Counted from the first letter of the stretch, positions 1 to 9,228 are shown. The stretch is DNA of 64,000 nt from JAHDCJ01 sp039028895 (GCA_039028895.1 JBCCHF010000011.1:62001-126000); one strand, 5' to 3'. Made by a program: numbers and translations. The notes: generated by a model from the letters alone, not told the origin.

Positions 1-1270
1 TCAGTACAACTGATGGGGCTTCCATGACACCAGCTTTCTTCAGAAGCCGATAATCTGAAGCATCACCAACAAACACCTGGGTGCAAAGGCGCTTTAAACG
101 TTTGCAGATATTAGGATCCCTTTCCACAAGGTTCACTTCGATCTTTCTTTTTCTTAATGCCCTTATTGCCGCTTCTCCGACTCTTCCTCCACCAATGACC
201 AATACGGGATTTGTGTTGACTTCGTTGCAAACAAAAAGGTCATCGAGCGCACTTAGCTGGGTCTCTGTTCCAATAACAACAAGTACACTGGAGCGGGTTA
301 ACTGCATGTCCGGTCTGGCTGGAGACAAACGACCGCGTTCCCAAATTCCGATAATGGAAACCCCTGAAACCTCACGGAGCCTTGTCTCCCTAACTGTTTT
401 CCCGGCAAGGGGAGTTTTTAATACCGGTAATTCCGCGATCAACAGGTCTTTGTACTGCCCAATAGGGTGTGATTTGGCGTGAATCGCACTAACACGGTTA
501 GCCAATTGCTCGCCAAGCCAACTTTTTAAAGGAAGTACGTTGGTGGCACCATTCAGTTCCAAAACATCAATTGATTCCTCCTGACTGGCAATGGCAACCA
601 ATGGAACGTTATTGTTCTTTTGGTTAATAGACAGCAGGATCTTCGTATTCATGGTGTCTTCCCTGTTAACCAGAATAAGCCTGGCCTTATGGCTAAGCAT
701 TGCATCATATGTGGTTTCATGATCAACCGGCCCTGAAATTACAGAGATGCCGTCGAGATGTTTGTCTGCTGCTAACTTGGGGTCAGGCTCAATCAGGAAA
801 TATGGGATACCATCCTGCTCCAGTCGACGAATCAGACCAGGAGCAATTGTGTCGTATTTACAAATGATAACATGCCCTTTTGTGTCTGGTGGAACTTCCC
901 TGGGAGCTCGTAGCTTAGTTTGCGTTTCCAGCAATGGTGCATAAAAATATCGAATAAATGCAAATGGAAGCACGATCAGCAACAGGACGATGCCAGACAG
1001 TAAAACCACAATACTATACAATCGCCCGATATCACTTTCAAAGGTAATGTCCCCGAAACCAAGTGTGCTCATGACGGTGAGAGTCCAGTAAAATCCCGTG
1101 ATCCAGCTATGATTTTCGCCTTCAATATTCACCATGATAACCTGGAAAAGAATGGTAAATACAGCAATTACACCAAACATGAATGCAACATATTTCATGA
1201 GCATTTTCATGTTTCGCCTGACGCTCTTGTCCATCAGGTAATCCGATAACTGTGAAGCAATAAATTTCAT
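1..1270 (-). CDS. Potassium channel protein with two RCK/TrkA-N domains (partial, 3' end outside window)
   Basis: Translating the minus strand from the ATG at 1270 gives an open frame to the window edge (about 423 residues seen, no stop). Two membrane helices (about residues 24-48 and 83-107) flank a pore loop whose selectivity filter reads TLGFGD at 69-74, a variant of TVGYGD. Two cytosolic Rossmann-type RCK domains follow; the first has a degraded nucleotide loop (CKYDTIAPG), the second an intact GGGRVG. This is the architecture of MthK/Kch-like two-TM channels gated by a ligand-binding ring in the inner membrane. An upstream in-frame ATG is followed at once by a stop, so 1270 is the start. 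K+ selectivity is inferred from the filter. Confidence 0.85.
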   Translation of the reverse strand, partial: MKFIASQLSDYLMDKSVRRNMKMLMKYVAFMFGVIAVFTILFQVIMVNIEGENHSWITGFYWTLTVMSTLGFGDITFESDIGRLYSIVVLLSGIVLLLIVLPFAFIRYFYAPLLETQTKLRAPREVPPDTKGHVIICKYDTIAPGLIRRLEQDGIPYFLIEPDPKLAADKHLDGISVISGPVDHETTYDAMLSHKARLILVNREDTMNTKILLSINQKNNNVPLVAIASQEESIDVLELNGATNVLPLKSWLGEQLANRVSAIHAKSHPIGQYKDLLIAELPVLKTPLAGKTVRETRLREVSGVSIIGIWERGRLSPARPDMQLTRSSVLVVIGTETQLSALDDLFVCNEVNTNPVLVIGGGRVGEAAIRALRKRKIEVNLVERDPNICKRLKRLCTQVFVGDASDYRLLKKAGVMEAPSVVL

Positions 1271-1382
1271 ATGCTTTTCATGGTGCTTTTAAATCGCGCT
1301 GTAAGATACAGCCTTAACAACATTTTATCAATTTCGCACGATCAATTGTTGTATCTTTCAGACAACCAGCCATTTTTGAATT

Positions 1383-1841
1383 ATGAAAGCATTTTTTGAA
1401 GATCTCCACAATTACCATCATATCCTTAACCAGAAGGTCATTAATCTTTTCATAAAAAACCGGGAAAATATTTCAGAGAAATCGACTAATTGGCTTTGTC
1501 ATTCACTTAATGCACATCAAATCTGGAATGCCCGGATAATGCAGGAACAACCAATGGGAGTTTTCCAGGTACATACCCTTGAAAAATGTCTCGATATAGA
1601 TAAAACCAATTTCAGGAATAGCCAACATATTCTTGATAATTATGCTCTTGATGCGGTGATTGGTTTTCATGATTCAAAGGGAAATCCTTATGAAAATATC
1701 CTGAAAGACATTCTTTTTCATATCACGAACCATTTCACCCATCACCGGGCTCAAATTATGTCTGACCTAAGGAATAATGGGATCAAACCGCTTAGAACGG
1801 ATTTTATTTATTATAAAAGGGATAAGCTTTTTCAACCATAA
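1383..1841 (+). CDS. DinB-family four-helix-bundle protein
   Basis: 152 residues, all-helical in appearance. His45 in the second helix and His117/His121 in the ITNHFTHHRAQI motif match the metal-binding His triad of the DinB/YfiT superfamily, whose members are often thiol-dependent enzymes or stress proteins of unknown substrate. Length is typical. It is transcribed divergently from the channel gene with a 112-bp shared upstream region and stands alone. The exact reaction cannot be told from sequence. Confidence 0.75.
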   Translation: MKAFFEDLHNYHHILNQKVINLFIKNRENISEKSTNWLCHSLNAHQIWNARIMQEQPMGVFQVHTLEKCLDIDKTNFRNSQHILDNYALDAVIGFHDSKGNPYENILKDILFHITNHFTHHRAQIMSDLRNNGIKPLRTDFIYYKRDKLFQP

Positions 1842-1954
1842 AGTAACCCGCTGACATACATGATTGTATACCTTTTGCGGAGTAAAAGCATAAATTTTAT
1901 TAGGAAGCAGAATTATTTCGGACATCTCTGGGTTATTATCATTATTAAATAAAA

Positions 1955-2617
1955 ATGAAGACTGCTGACCAAATAGAAAGAATAAAAAGGAAACTGGAGA
2001 CTGCCAGCGCCACTAAAGATGCCATACAGGTTTTTGGCGCCTCGTCACATCGATATATCCTGAATCCACCTGTTGATGAAACTGTTGTAACAGCATTCGA
2101 ACATCATTTCGGTATTACCTTGCCGGAATGCTATCGATCATTTGTAACCCAGATAGGTAGTGGCGGGATAGGTTATATGAACTCCGGAGCCGGACCGTTT
2201 TATGGCATTTTCCCGTTCGGGAAACACCTTGACTTTTTTGGTCCTGATCCAAAACTTAGCTTGCGGCTCCCGGTTAAGATTTTCCCGGGTATGGCAAAAG
2301 AGGAATGGGAGGAACTGGTACAAATCATTTACGCTGACGAGGAAGTCCCGGATGATGTTTATGAAAAAGCTGAACTCAATATGCATGGAGGACTTCTGAC
2401 CATTGGTAGCCAGGGATGTACCTATTATCATGCGCTTTTGCTAAATGGACAACACAAAGGAAAAGTAGTTAATTTGGATGCGGATGGCTATAAACCGATC
2501 TTCACGCACGAGGCTAACTTCCTGGATTGGTACGAGCGGTGGTTAGATGAGGTGATTTCAGGTAAACTGGTAGATCAAAAAATTGCATGGTTCGGATATA
2601 ATGCTGCCGATAATTAA
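1955..2617 (+). CDS. SMI1/KNR4 (SUKH) family protein
   Basis: 220 residues. The segment around residues 45-70, with FGITLPECYRSFVTQIGSGG, is the diagnostic SMI1/KNR4 N-terminal motif (LP..Y..F....NGG). SUKH proteins are often immunity proteins for polymorphic toxins but also occur as stand-alone housekeeping genes. No toxin gene lies alongside, so an immunity role is only a possibility. No signal peptide, so cytoplasmic. Confidence 0.75.
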   Translation: MKTADQIERIKRKLETASATKDAIQVFGASSHRYILNPPVDETVVTAFEHHFGITLPECYRSFVTQIGSGGIGYMNSGAGPFYGIFPFGKHLDFFGPDPKLSLRLPVKIFPGMAKEEWEELVQIIYADEEVPDDVYEKAELNMHGGLLTIGSQGCTYYHALLLNGQHKGKVVNLDADGYKPIFTHEANFLDWYERWLDEVISGKLVDQKIAWFGYNAADN

Positions 2618-2638
2618 AAAATAAAATAAAAGTGATGC

Positions 2639-3148
2639 ATGCGTAATTGGGTATTCTTTTTCTGCATTTGTCTGATAATCGGGTGTACGGGTAATGATGT
2701 CAATAAAGACAAATACAACGTTGGTGAAATTCCTTTCGACCCCATAAAAGACGATCGAAATTTCAAGCTTTGTAATGAAAATCAGATCAAACAATATTAT
2801 GCACGGAATACGCCTGACAACCCCGCTGGTTATAAGGGAGAGAAAATTGCACTGATTACGCATTTTGCAAACGAGTGCAAATTACCCAAGATGAAAGGGC
2901 AAGACGGATATCTCACTTTCAGATTTATTGTAAACTGTGAAGGAGAAATGGGTAGATACCGGGTTGATGAAATGGACTTAGATTATCAACCAAAGCAATT
3001 TAACAAACAAATAGTATTTACGCTTCATGCAGCAATTAAGAAGTTGGATGGCTGGATTCCTGTAAATTACAAAGGCAAAGACTATGATTTTTATCAATAC
3101 CTGACCTTCAAGTTAGTGGATGGTCGGCTCAAGGAGATTATGCCATGA
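2639..3148 (+). CDS. Lipoprotein with TonB-C-like beta domain (tentative)
   Basis: 169 residues starting with a hydrophobic signal ending in LIIGC (Cys16 lipidation site). The C-terminal half (GYLTFRFIVNCEGEMG, then a helix, then a closing strand) recalls the TonB C-terminal fold common in small Bacteroidota envelope proteins, but similarity is weak by eye. The stop overlaps the next start as ATGA at 3145, so the two genes are translationally coupled. Confidence 0.6.
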   Translation: MRNWVFFFCICLIIGCTGNDVNKDKYNVGEIPFDPIKDDRNFKLCNENQIKQYYARNTPDNPAGYKGEKIALITHFANECKLPKMKGQDGYLTFRFIVNCEGEMGRYRVDEMDLDYQPKQFNKQIVFTLHAAIKKLDGWIPVNYKGKDYDFYQYLTFKLVDGRLKEIMP

Positions 3149-3975
3149 AAAAAGGGATTCTGGTACTTTTATTGCTATTTGGCTTTTTACCATTATTTGC
3201 GCCACCAAACTGCGAAGCAATTAAAGATGACGAAGCCTGTTACGCAGGTTGTCAAAAAGCTCTGGATGCTATCACATTCCGGCAAGGATCATGGCAGTCA
3301 CAAGATCTTTTTGACGAATCATTAGAATTATGCCCCGGGTTTGCTTATTCGCATATGCAGAAAGCGGTCCCATTCGTAAAACGCGGTCTGTTCATCGAAT
3401 GGAAAACCATGATCGATAAGGCAGTTGAGTACGATCCTGTTGAATTCCTGGGATACAGGGGATGGTGTCGATTACAGTTTTTACGAGATTACGAAGGCTG
3501 CATCAGCGACATCGAACAACTGAGATCAATGATCAATTACGATCTTGGATTTTGCCAAACAGGTGATTACCATCTTGAAATCGTTTTGGCACTTTGCTAT
3601 AAGGCAATCGGTAAAACAGACAAAGCTATGCAAATCTATCAGTCGAGGCTGGATGCTGGAAATGAAATGCATACAGGATTGTATGACTATTATCATTACG
3701 GTGTTCTGCAATATGAACTTGACGAATATGATGCAGCTTTCAAAAGCTTTGAACGCCAGGTTGAAGAAAATGATTACATGGGAGAAACCTATTACTTCAT
3801 GGGGTTAATCCAAAAGGAGAAAGGAGATATGAAAAATGCTACCCGGACATTGATGAAAGCCAGGGAATACTACCGCTCCGGCAAATTCAGGTCAGATACC
3901 TATACCGAAACATTGGACAAAATCTATCTCTCGGAAATCGAATCAGCCATTAAAGAATTGGCAAATGAAAAATAA
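3145..3975 (+). CDS. Secreted tetratricopeptide-repeat protein
   Basis: 276 residues with a signal peptide (residues 1-20, rich in Leu) and then TPR-like helical pairs, clearest at about 140-240 (ALCYKAIGKTDKAMQIYQSR, later YDAAFKSFERQVEEND and YYFMGLIQKEKGDMKNATRT). Overlaps the preceding lipoprotein by 4 bp, suggesting that the two work together at the periplasmic face of an envelope membrane. No enzymatic motif; likely a protein-protein scaffold. Confidence 0.65.
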   Translation: MKKGILVLLLLFGFLPLFAPPNCEAIKDDEACYAGCQKALDAITFRQGSWQSQDLFDESLELCPGFAYSHMQKAVPFVKRGLFIEWKTMIDKAVEYDPVEFLGYRGWCRLQFLRDYEGCISDIEQLRSMINYDLGFCQTGDYHLEIVLALCYKAIGKTDKAMQIYQSRLDAGNEMHTGLYDYYHYGVLQYELDEYDAAFKSFERQVEENDYMGETYYFMGLIQKEKGDMKNATRTLMKAREYYRSGKFRSDTYTETLDKIYLSEIESAIKELANEK

Positions 3976-4020
3976 TCTTTAAACTTTAATCCTCTTCGCG
4001 AGCCTCATTAATCAGAAGTA

Positions 4021-4055
4021 GATCTCCGCGCCTCCGTGTTTAGATATTCACCGCA
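4021..4055. repeat. Degenerate fragment of the ctccgcgcctccgtg intergenic repeat
   Basis: The words ctccgcgcctccgtg followed by a T/A-rich end resemble the core of the better-preserved elements at 15116-15266 and 23838-23932. Only one arm is recognisable here, so it may be a decayed copy. Confidence 0.3.
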
Positions 4056-4076
4056 ACCTAAAACAGCTCAATCAAA

Positions 4077-5003
4077 ATGAAAGTCATCCTCAATTTGGCC
4101 CTATTACTTGCTTTTGGATTAAACCTCCAGGCCCAGGACACCCTGACTGACCCCAATGCCATTACTTTTACCGTTATCTACTTCGACAGTTTTACATTCA
4201 AGGACGGCGAACCTAAGGAAAAAGGCCACGAGTTTGATATTACCATTAAACCAGTTGGACTGTCTTCGTATAAAGCCTGTTACAATGATATTATTACAGA
4301 ATGCATGCCTGGCCTCGAAGTTTTTAGAACTGAAGAGATCTATTTCGAAATTCAACCTGTGTCAGCCTGCTTCACCTATACCGTCAATGAAGAAAATGAG
4401 ATAGCAATAACAGACAAACAGGAGATCAAAGACCAAATGAACGCGATGATCGAAACAGGTATTCCTGAAAAAAATAAAAAAGAACTAAAAAGATATATCG
4501 AAGAATTTGAATATTATCTTGAATATGAAGAAGAATTGGATGCAGAACTGGTTAAGCAAGTATCCCTGATTCACGAAATGGATGGATATGATATCCCTGT
4601 TGGTAAAAGTGGCAGCATTGACCATGAAAAAGATACCGAAGAAATTGATACGGAAGGACTGGCGCCAGACGAAAAAGCCTTCCTGGAGTCTATCGACTGG
4701 GAAACCCTGGAACAAATAGACATCTACCGCACTTTTGACCTAGGAAACAACCTGGTAGGCTATGATCGCCTTCAGGGAACTGATGTCGTTTCCTCGGACA
4801 ACCGCGCAGATTTTAAATATATCGCCGACTTGTTTTTCGAAGACGATCTGAATATTTTTGACTTCAAGGATGTAACCCTTGTTCGCGAGCAAAGGCATAT
4901 GACGAAAGGCAATAGCCAACTATACTTGTTGAAAAAAGACAGAATGACGATGAGCCGTCTGATTCGAAAGATTACGCGAATTGAAATTAGAAGGAAAGAA
5001 TAG
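4077..5003 (+). CDS. Secreted acidic protein of unknown function
   Basis: 308 residues. Signal peptide (1-20) ending in LQAQ, typical of Bacteroidota secreted proteins. The N-terminal part (20-105) is beta-rich; residues 115-190 are highly acidic and probably helical (EEFEYYLEYEEELDAELV). The last 100 residues are mixed and end basic. No motif or family recognised, and there is no T9SS tail, so it is probably periplasmic. Monocistronic. Confidence 0.55.
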   Translation: MKVILNLALLLAFGLNLQAQDTLTDPNAITFTVIYFDSFTFKDGEPKEKGHEFDITIKPVGLSSYKACYNDIITECMPGLEVFRTEEIYFEIQPVSACFTYTVNEENEIAITDKQEIKDQMNAMIETGIPEKNKKELKRYIEEFEYYLEYEEELDAELVKQVSLIHEMDGYDIPVGKSGSIDHEKDTEEIDTEGLAPDEKAFLESIDWETLEQIDIYRTFDLGNNLVGYDRLQGTDVVSSDNRADFKYIADLFFEDDLNIFDFKDVTLVREQRHMTKGNSQLYLLKKDRMTMSRLIRKITRIEIRRKE

Positions 5004-5014
5004 GCCTTGACAGG

Positions 5015-5090
5015 TTTTTACCGCAGAAGATGACAAAGCCATACCAAGAAATCCTTTGTGGATCACTGCAATATACTTTGCGGTTAAAAA
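5015..5090. repeat. Palindromic intergenic element (accgca ... tgcggt type)
   Basis: Outer arms TTTTTACCGCA (5015-5025) and TGCGGTTAAAAA (5079-5090) are inverted copies with one extra T; inner words acaaag (5032-5037) and ctttgt (5054-5059) are also inverted. The structure matches other copies in this window and could fold after the stop of the upstream gene. Confidence 0.5.
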
Positions 5091-5159
5091 ACATCTTCCG
5101 TCACACTATTATTTTTTGTAATTTATTTTTATCAAACACGATCTTAAAACCCCAAACTA

Positions 5160-6716
5160 ATGAGATCTTCAGCGGTTAAGTCACGTCGACCTGCGTCACG
5201 AAAATCAAAAAAGCCTTTCTTCGCGAAACAAGGTAAAGACAGTTTTTTTTCTACGGAGCATAACAGCTCATCTCCTTTTTTCTCTCCAATGTCTATTTCT
5301 GCAAATTCTGCTGGTGGTAGCTCCGAAATCCGACGCACACCGCTTAATACTAAAGGCATTGAGGCCGTTCGCACGCATCTGAAAAACGACGATGAGACTG
5401 AAGCCATCACGGCAATGGGCAATCTCGACAAAGGCGAAAAAGATGCTGTGCTGGCAAGTCGCGAGTTTAAAGGCCTCGCCATTAGCGCATTCGGTAACGA
5501 TGAAATGTTCAGGGCGATGAAAGCCATGAAGCGTAACCTGTACAAGTCCCTGGAATGGATGTTCGATGAAGGGACAGACTGGGAGTCGGTCAATAAGATC
5601 GTTAAACTCATTCCTTCCGGGAAAGATGTTGTGCGATCAGACAACTGGATGAAAGGACAGTTTGTCAGCATTTGTAACGACGAAGAAATGGCAACAGCCG
5701 TCAACTTGCTAGGTGGAACGCTCAAACAGAAACTGCTCTGGATGGAAGCCGAAGGATCGAACTGGAGTTTGATGAAGAAGAAACTCGAGAAACCCACACC
5801 TGAAAAAGAAAGAGAAGAAGTCTATTTTAGCGAAAAACTCAGAAGCTTTTTCGTCAGCGAATGCAATGATAAAGAAATGACCGAAGCTGTTAAGCTAATG
5901 AAAGTCCATCTTCAGCATCAGCTCAACTGGCAAATGGCTGAAGATGTTTCAGCGAAATACTACTTCGAAGTCATCAGACTCGCCCCAGACAAACAACTCA
6001 AACAAGTCAATGCCAACCATCGAAAGACACTTAAGAAAAACCTGAACAAGAAGAATTTCAAAATGGTTACAGAAATGCTGGACCATGGTGTGCTGTATTC
6101 TGGCAATGTCAAAGAAAAGCTGGTCGAAAAGCTGTACAACAAAAACAAGAAAGGCAATTACGAACTCCAAACATTTACAGAGGATGTAAATTACGACATC
6201 CAGTATCGTCGAGACCAGCTGCGGATAATCGTCCGCATAAAATTGACCGGTGAAAGTACGACAGCTGCCCTTAGGTCAAAATGGAAAACCGGGATAACCA
6301 GCGCATGGAATGGTAAATTCCATATAGATGGTCCGAAAAAGCTCAAACTTGTTTTTGATCCTCAGTTTACAGACAAGAAGCCTCATTATAGCGTGAAGGT
6401 ACACAAGAATAAACCCAGAGCAGACTCAGGGAATTGGGGATTGAATACTAAGGCGAGCACCACTGCTCACGAGTTTGGTCATTTGGTGGGTAACGAAGAC
6501 GAATACCACCGTACCGCTGCCGATTTCCAAAAACTGGTCGGACGCGCTCCAAATGCAAGTGAACTGGAAACCAGTGGGGGCTATACGGAGTCGACGTCTA
6601 TCATGGGCGCAAAATCTGGTACAGTCAAATCAAGGCATGTCGTCAGATTCGTAAAATGGCTAAACAGCAATCGAATGCCGGGAGAAAAACCTTATGTGTT
6701 GAAGGTAGGCCCTTGA
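5160..6716 (+). CDS. Metzincin-like metalloprotease with injection-system-cargo-like N-terminus
   Basis: 518 residues. The C-terminal part carries HEFGHLVGNEDEY: H437, E438, H441, G444 and D447 form HExxHxxGxxD, the snapalysin-type metzincin zinc site, and SIMG at 480-483 gives a Met-turn 45 residues later. There is no signal peptide. The N-terminus is basic and disordered, with repeated aromatic words PFF (19-21), SFF (28-30) and PFF (39-41). From memory, such repeats begin many Bacteroidota proteins linked to extracellular contractile injection systems (often DUF4157 proteins). Residues 60-330 are charged, helical and unrecognised, with repeated units around WMFDEGTDWE and WMEAEGSNWS. Protease activity is inferred from the motif; delivery by an injection apparatus is a hypothesis. 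Confidence 0.6.
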   Translation: MRSSAVKSRRPASRKSKKPFFAKQGKDSFFSTEHNSSSPFFSPMSISANSAGGSSEIRRTPLNTKGIEAVRTHLKNDDETEAITAMGNLDKGEKDAVLASREFKGLAISAFGNDEMFRAMKAMKRNLYKSLEWMFDEGTDWESVNKIVKLIPSGKDVVRSDNWMKGQFVSICNDEEMATAVNLLGGTLKQKLLWMEAEGSNWSLMKKKLEKPTPEKEREEVYFSEKLRSFFVSECNDKEMTEAVKLMKVHLQHQLNWQMAEDVSAKYYFEVIRLAPDKQLKQVNANHRKTLKKNLNKKNFKMVTEMLDHGVLYSGNVKEKLVEKLYNKNKKGNYELQTFTEDVNYDIQYRRDQLRIIVRIKLTGESTTAALRSKWKTGITSAWNGKFHIDGPKKLKLVFDPQFTDKKPHYSVKVHKNKPRADSGNWGLNTKASTTAHEFGHLVGNEDEYHRTAADFQKLVGRAPNASELETSGGYTESTSIMGAKSGTVKSRHVVRFVKWLNSNRMPGEKPYVLKVGP

Positions 6717-6791
6717 TAAAATATTAATTCGTTGCTTTGCGACAACATCTTTGCGATGCTTTGCAGTGAAAAGAATAAATTCGCAGTTAGT

Positions 6792-7547
6792 ATGGATGTA
6801 GCCCGATATCTAAAACGCATAGGTTTTCAAGGAAAACCAACAACTACTCTCGATACGCTCCGCTGTTTGCAGAAAGCACACCTGATGACCGTTCCGTTCG
6901 AAAACCTCGACATCCACATAGGTCGCCAAATAATTCTCGATACGGATAGAATCTTCGAAAAAGTAGTACACAATAATCGTGGCGGATTCTGTTACGAACT
7001 CAATGGCATTTTTCATTTCCTGTTAAAGGAGATCGGCTTTGAAGTAACACGTATTTCAGCTCGGGTCTTTTCTGAAGAAAATGGACTGGGGCCTGAATAC
7101 GATCACCTGACCAATCTTGTAAATGTCGATGGTAAACAATACCTCACAGAAGTCGGCTATGGCGAATTCGCCCTTTTTCCACTCGAATTTGCATTGGGGC
7201 AAACCCAAATTGATCCAAGAGGCAAGTTTGTTTTCGAAAACCATGATGACCATTATTTCATAGTGAAGAAAGTTTTGGAAGACAAAGTCAACCCTGAATA
7301 TCTATTTACTACACTCGAAAGGACTTACACCGAATACATCCCCATGTGTTATTATATGCAAACCCATCCAGATTCACATTTTGTAAAAAAAAGGCTTTGT
7401 ACAATACCAACCGATGATGGCAGGATTACAATAACCGGTGATACTCTCAAGATCAAAATTGGGAAAGAAACAACTGAAATACCCATTCGGAATGATGAAC
7501 ACTACAATAAAATTTTGAAAGACCACTTCAATATTATTCTCGACTGA
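6792..7547 (+). CDS. nat: Arylamine N-acetyltransferase (variant triad)
   Basis: 251 residues from the ATG at 6792; the frame stays open upstream to a TTG at 6732, but the family begins with the helix DVARYLKRIGF, and this start puts the nucleophile at Cys67 (RGGFCYELN). His105 (DHLTNL) and position 120 (TEVGYG) complete the triad with the usual C69-H107-D122 spacing, but residue 120 is Glu instead of Asp. NATs transfer acetyl from acetyl-CoA to arylamines or hydrazines in the cytoplasm. Upstream ATG at 6756 is an alternative start. Confidence 0.88.
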   Translation: MDVARYLKRIGFQGKPTTTLDTLRCLQKAHLMTVPFENLDIHIGRQIILDTDRIFEKVVHNNRGGFCYELNGIFHFLLKEIGFEVTRISARVFSEENGLGPEYDHLTNLVNVDGKQYLTEVGYGEFALFPLEFALGQTQIDPRGKFVFENHDDHYFIVKKVLEDKVNPEYLFTTLERTYTEYIPMCYYMQTHPDSHFVKKRLCTIPTDDGRITITGDTLKIKIGKETTEIPIRNDEHYNKILKDHFNIILD

Positions 7548-7589
7548 ATTCCACCAGTTACCTTAGTTTAAGAAACGATAGACAAAAGC

Positions 7590-8120
7590 ATGAAAATAAA
7601 CCTGAGAACAGAAACCTCTGATGATCTCAAAGCAGTTAAAGAAATTTTGATTGCCGCATTCAAGGATGATCCGCACGGCGATCAAACTGAACATCTTTTA
7701 GTTAACCGCCTTCGAAAATCCGAAGCATTTGTTCCTCAATTATCGATTGTGGCTGAAGCTGACAACAAGATTGTAGGGCATATTCTCTTTACCAGGATAA
7801 AGATCACAGACGGCAGCCAGGTACATGAGTCATTGGCCCTGGCACCTGTATCAGTCGCACCAGAATGGCAAGGGAAGGGGATAGGAGGACAATTGATCAA
7901 GGAAGGTCATCAACGGGCCATCAACCTGGGGTTTAAATCAGTCATCTTGCTGGGACATGCAGGCTATTATCCACGATTTGGTTATCGAAGAGCATCTGAT
8001 TTTAACATCCGCTTGCCTTTTGAGGTTCCTGATGAAAATAGTATGGCCATAGAGTTGGTTGAGAAGGGGCTTAGCGGCGTTAATGGGACGGTTGAGTACG
8101 ATAAAGTATTTTTCGAGTGA
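7590..8120 (+). CDS. GNAT-family N-acetyltransferase (YhbS-like)
   Basis: 176 residues. The acetyl-CoA loop VAPEWQGKGIGGQLI (R/QxxGxG/A) follows beta-strand LAPVSV. The later GHAGYYPRFGYRRASDF block is characteristic of the YhbS-type subfamily. Cytoplasmic; substrate unknown. It follows nat by 42 bp and may be co-transcribed. Confidence 0.85.
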   Translation: MKINLRTETSDDLKAVKEILIAAFKDDPHGDQTEHLLVNRLRKSEAFVPQLSIVAEADNKIVGHILFTRIKITDGSQVHESLALAPVSVAPEWQGKGIGGQLIKEGHQRAINLGFKSVILLGHAGYYPRFGYRRASDFNIRLPFEVPDENSMAIELVEKGLSGVNGTVEYDKVFFE

Positions 8121-8162
8121 AATTCCAGTCTAAAGTGTTAATTTCAGAAAAAATAAAACCAT

Positions 8163-8585
8163 ATGAATCCTATTGTCAAAAACATACTTGCTGTAGTTGC
8201 TGGCGTTTTGGTAGGTTGGGCCGTAAACATGGGGCTGATTATGCTTGGTGTTACCGTTGTGCCGCCCCCGGAAGGTGCTGATGTGACTACTCCTGAAGGG
8301 TTTAAAGCCGCTATTCCGCTCTTCACACCTAAAAATTATATTTTCCCATTCCTGGCTCATGCCATCGGCACTTTGGCCGGGGCTTTTGCTACTGCAAAAA
8401 TTGCTGCGAGCAACAAAATGCCTTTGGCGCTTATGATCGGAGGTTTGTTCATGATCGGAGGTATTATGATGGTGGTCCAATTGCCAGCACCTTTATGGTT
8501 TGAAGCACTTGACCTGATTATGGCTTACTTCCCAATGGGGTATTTAGGTTATTACCTGGCAAAGGGAAAAGGAGATAACAACTAA
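8163..8585 (+). CDS. Four-helix integral membrane protein
   Basis: 140 residues with four hydrophobic segments (about 8-30, 60-82, 87-105, 112-132) and a Pro-rich outer loop (VVPPPEGADVTTPEG). The short C-terminus is charged. No functional motif recognised. The following lipoprotein starts 13 bp after the stop, so they probably share a transcript. Confidence 0.6.
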   Translation: MNPIVKNILAVVAGVLVGWAVNMGLIMLGVTVVPPPEGADVTTPEGFKAAIPLFTPKNYIFPFLAHAIGTLAGAFATAKIAASNKMPLALMIGGLFMIGGIMMVVQLPAPLWFEALDLIMAYFPMGYLGYYLAKGKGDNN

Positions 8586-8598
8586 CTAAATAATTAAA

Positions 8599-9228
8599 AT
8601 GACATCAATGAAAATTATGACTCCGGTTTTTCTGGGGTTAAGCATGCTTTTGCTTACTGCATGCTCAGGCACAAAAAAAGTAGTAGGAGAAAAACAGGGA
8701 CCTATGTCTCCTGAAGAAGTCGAAATCAGGCAAACTATAACAGACTATTTTGATCTGATGAAACAACAAAAAGCTTCTGAAGCATTTGATTATATGCATC
8801 CCACCCTTTTTGAACTGGTGCCTAAAGAACTGTTGGTGCAAGGGTTCAATGAACTGTTCAATGACACCTCAATGGTTTTTTCTTTCGATTCAGTCAAAGT
8901 GACAAAAGTAACCGGGCCGATAATCCATGAAGGCACCAGGTATGCGCGAATAGACTATTGGGGGTACATGGGTATGGGGTTCGGAAGCGATGAAGAAGAT
9001 GACGGCATGGCCACCTTTATGCTACCCTTTTTAGAAGCCCAATTTGGAGAAGGTAATGTTGAGTATAATACGGATACCAAGATGTTCAATATTTCGAACG
9101 AATCAGAAATGATAGGGATCAGAAGAGTTGAAGACACTCGTTGGTACATCATCGAAAATAGTGATGAAATGAAAGGCCTCTTCCAAAAAATAGTTCCCGA
9201 AGCTGTGGTTGAAGAACTTAAGTTATAA
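8599..9228 (+). CDS. Lipoprotein of unknown function
   Basis: 209 residues. Lipobox LLTAC (Cys22) follows a hydrophobic signal; an internal ATG at codon 4 is an alternative start. The mature part (EVEIRQTITDYFDLMKQQKA...) looks like an NTF2/SnoaL-type cone fold with a helix followed by a curved sheet, judged only from pattern. Likely periplasmic-face anchored. Confidence 0.6.
   Translation: MTSMKIMTPVFLGLSMLLLTACSGTKKVVGEKQGPMSPEEVEIRQTITDYFDLMKQQKASEAFDYMHPTLFELVPKELLVQGFNELFNDTSMVFSFDSVKVTKVTGPIIHEGTRYARIDYWGYMGMGFGSDEEDDGMATFMLPFLEAQFGEGNVEYNTDTKMFNISNESEMIGIRRVEDTRWYIIENSDEMKGLFQKIVPEAVVEELKL

Noticed and set aside
5144..5797. 217-aa minus-strand frame opposite the metzincin-like gene
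   Set aside because: Ser/Leu-rich shadow translation; the + frame has a coherent motif set and codon use.
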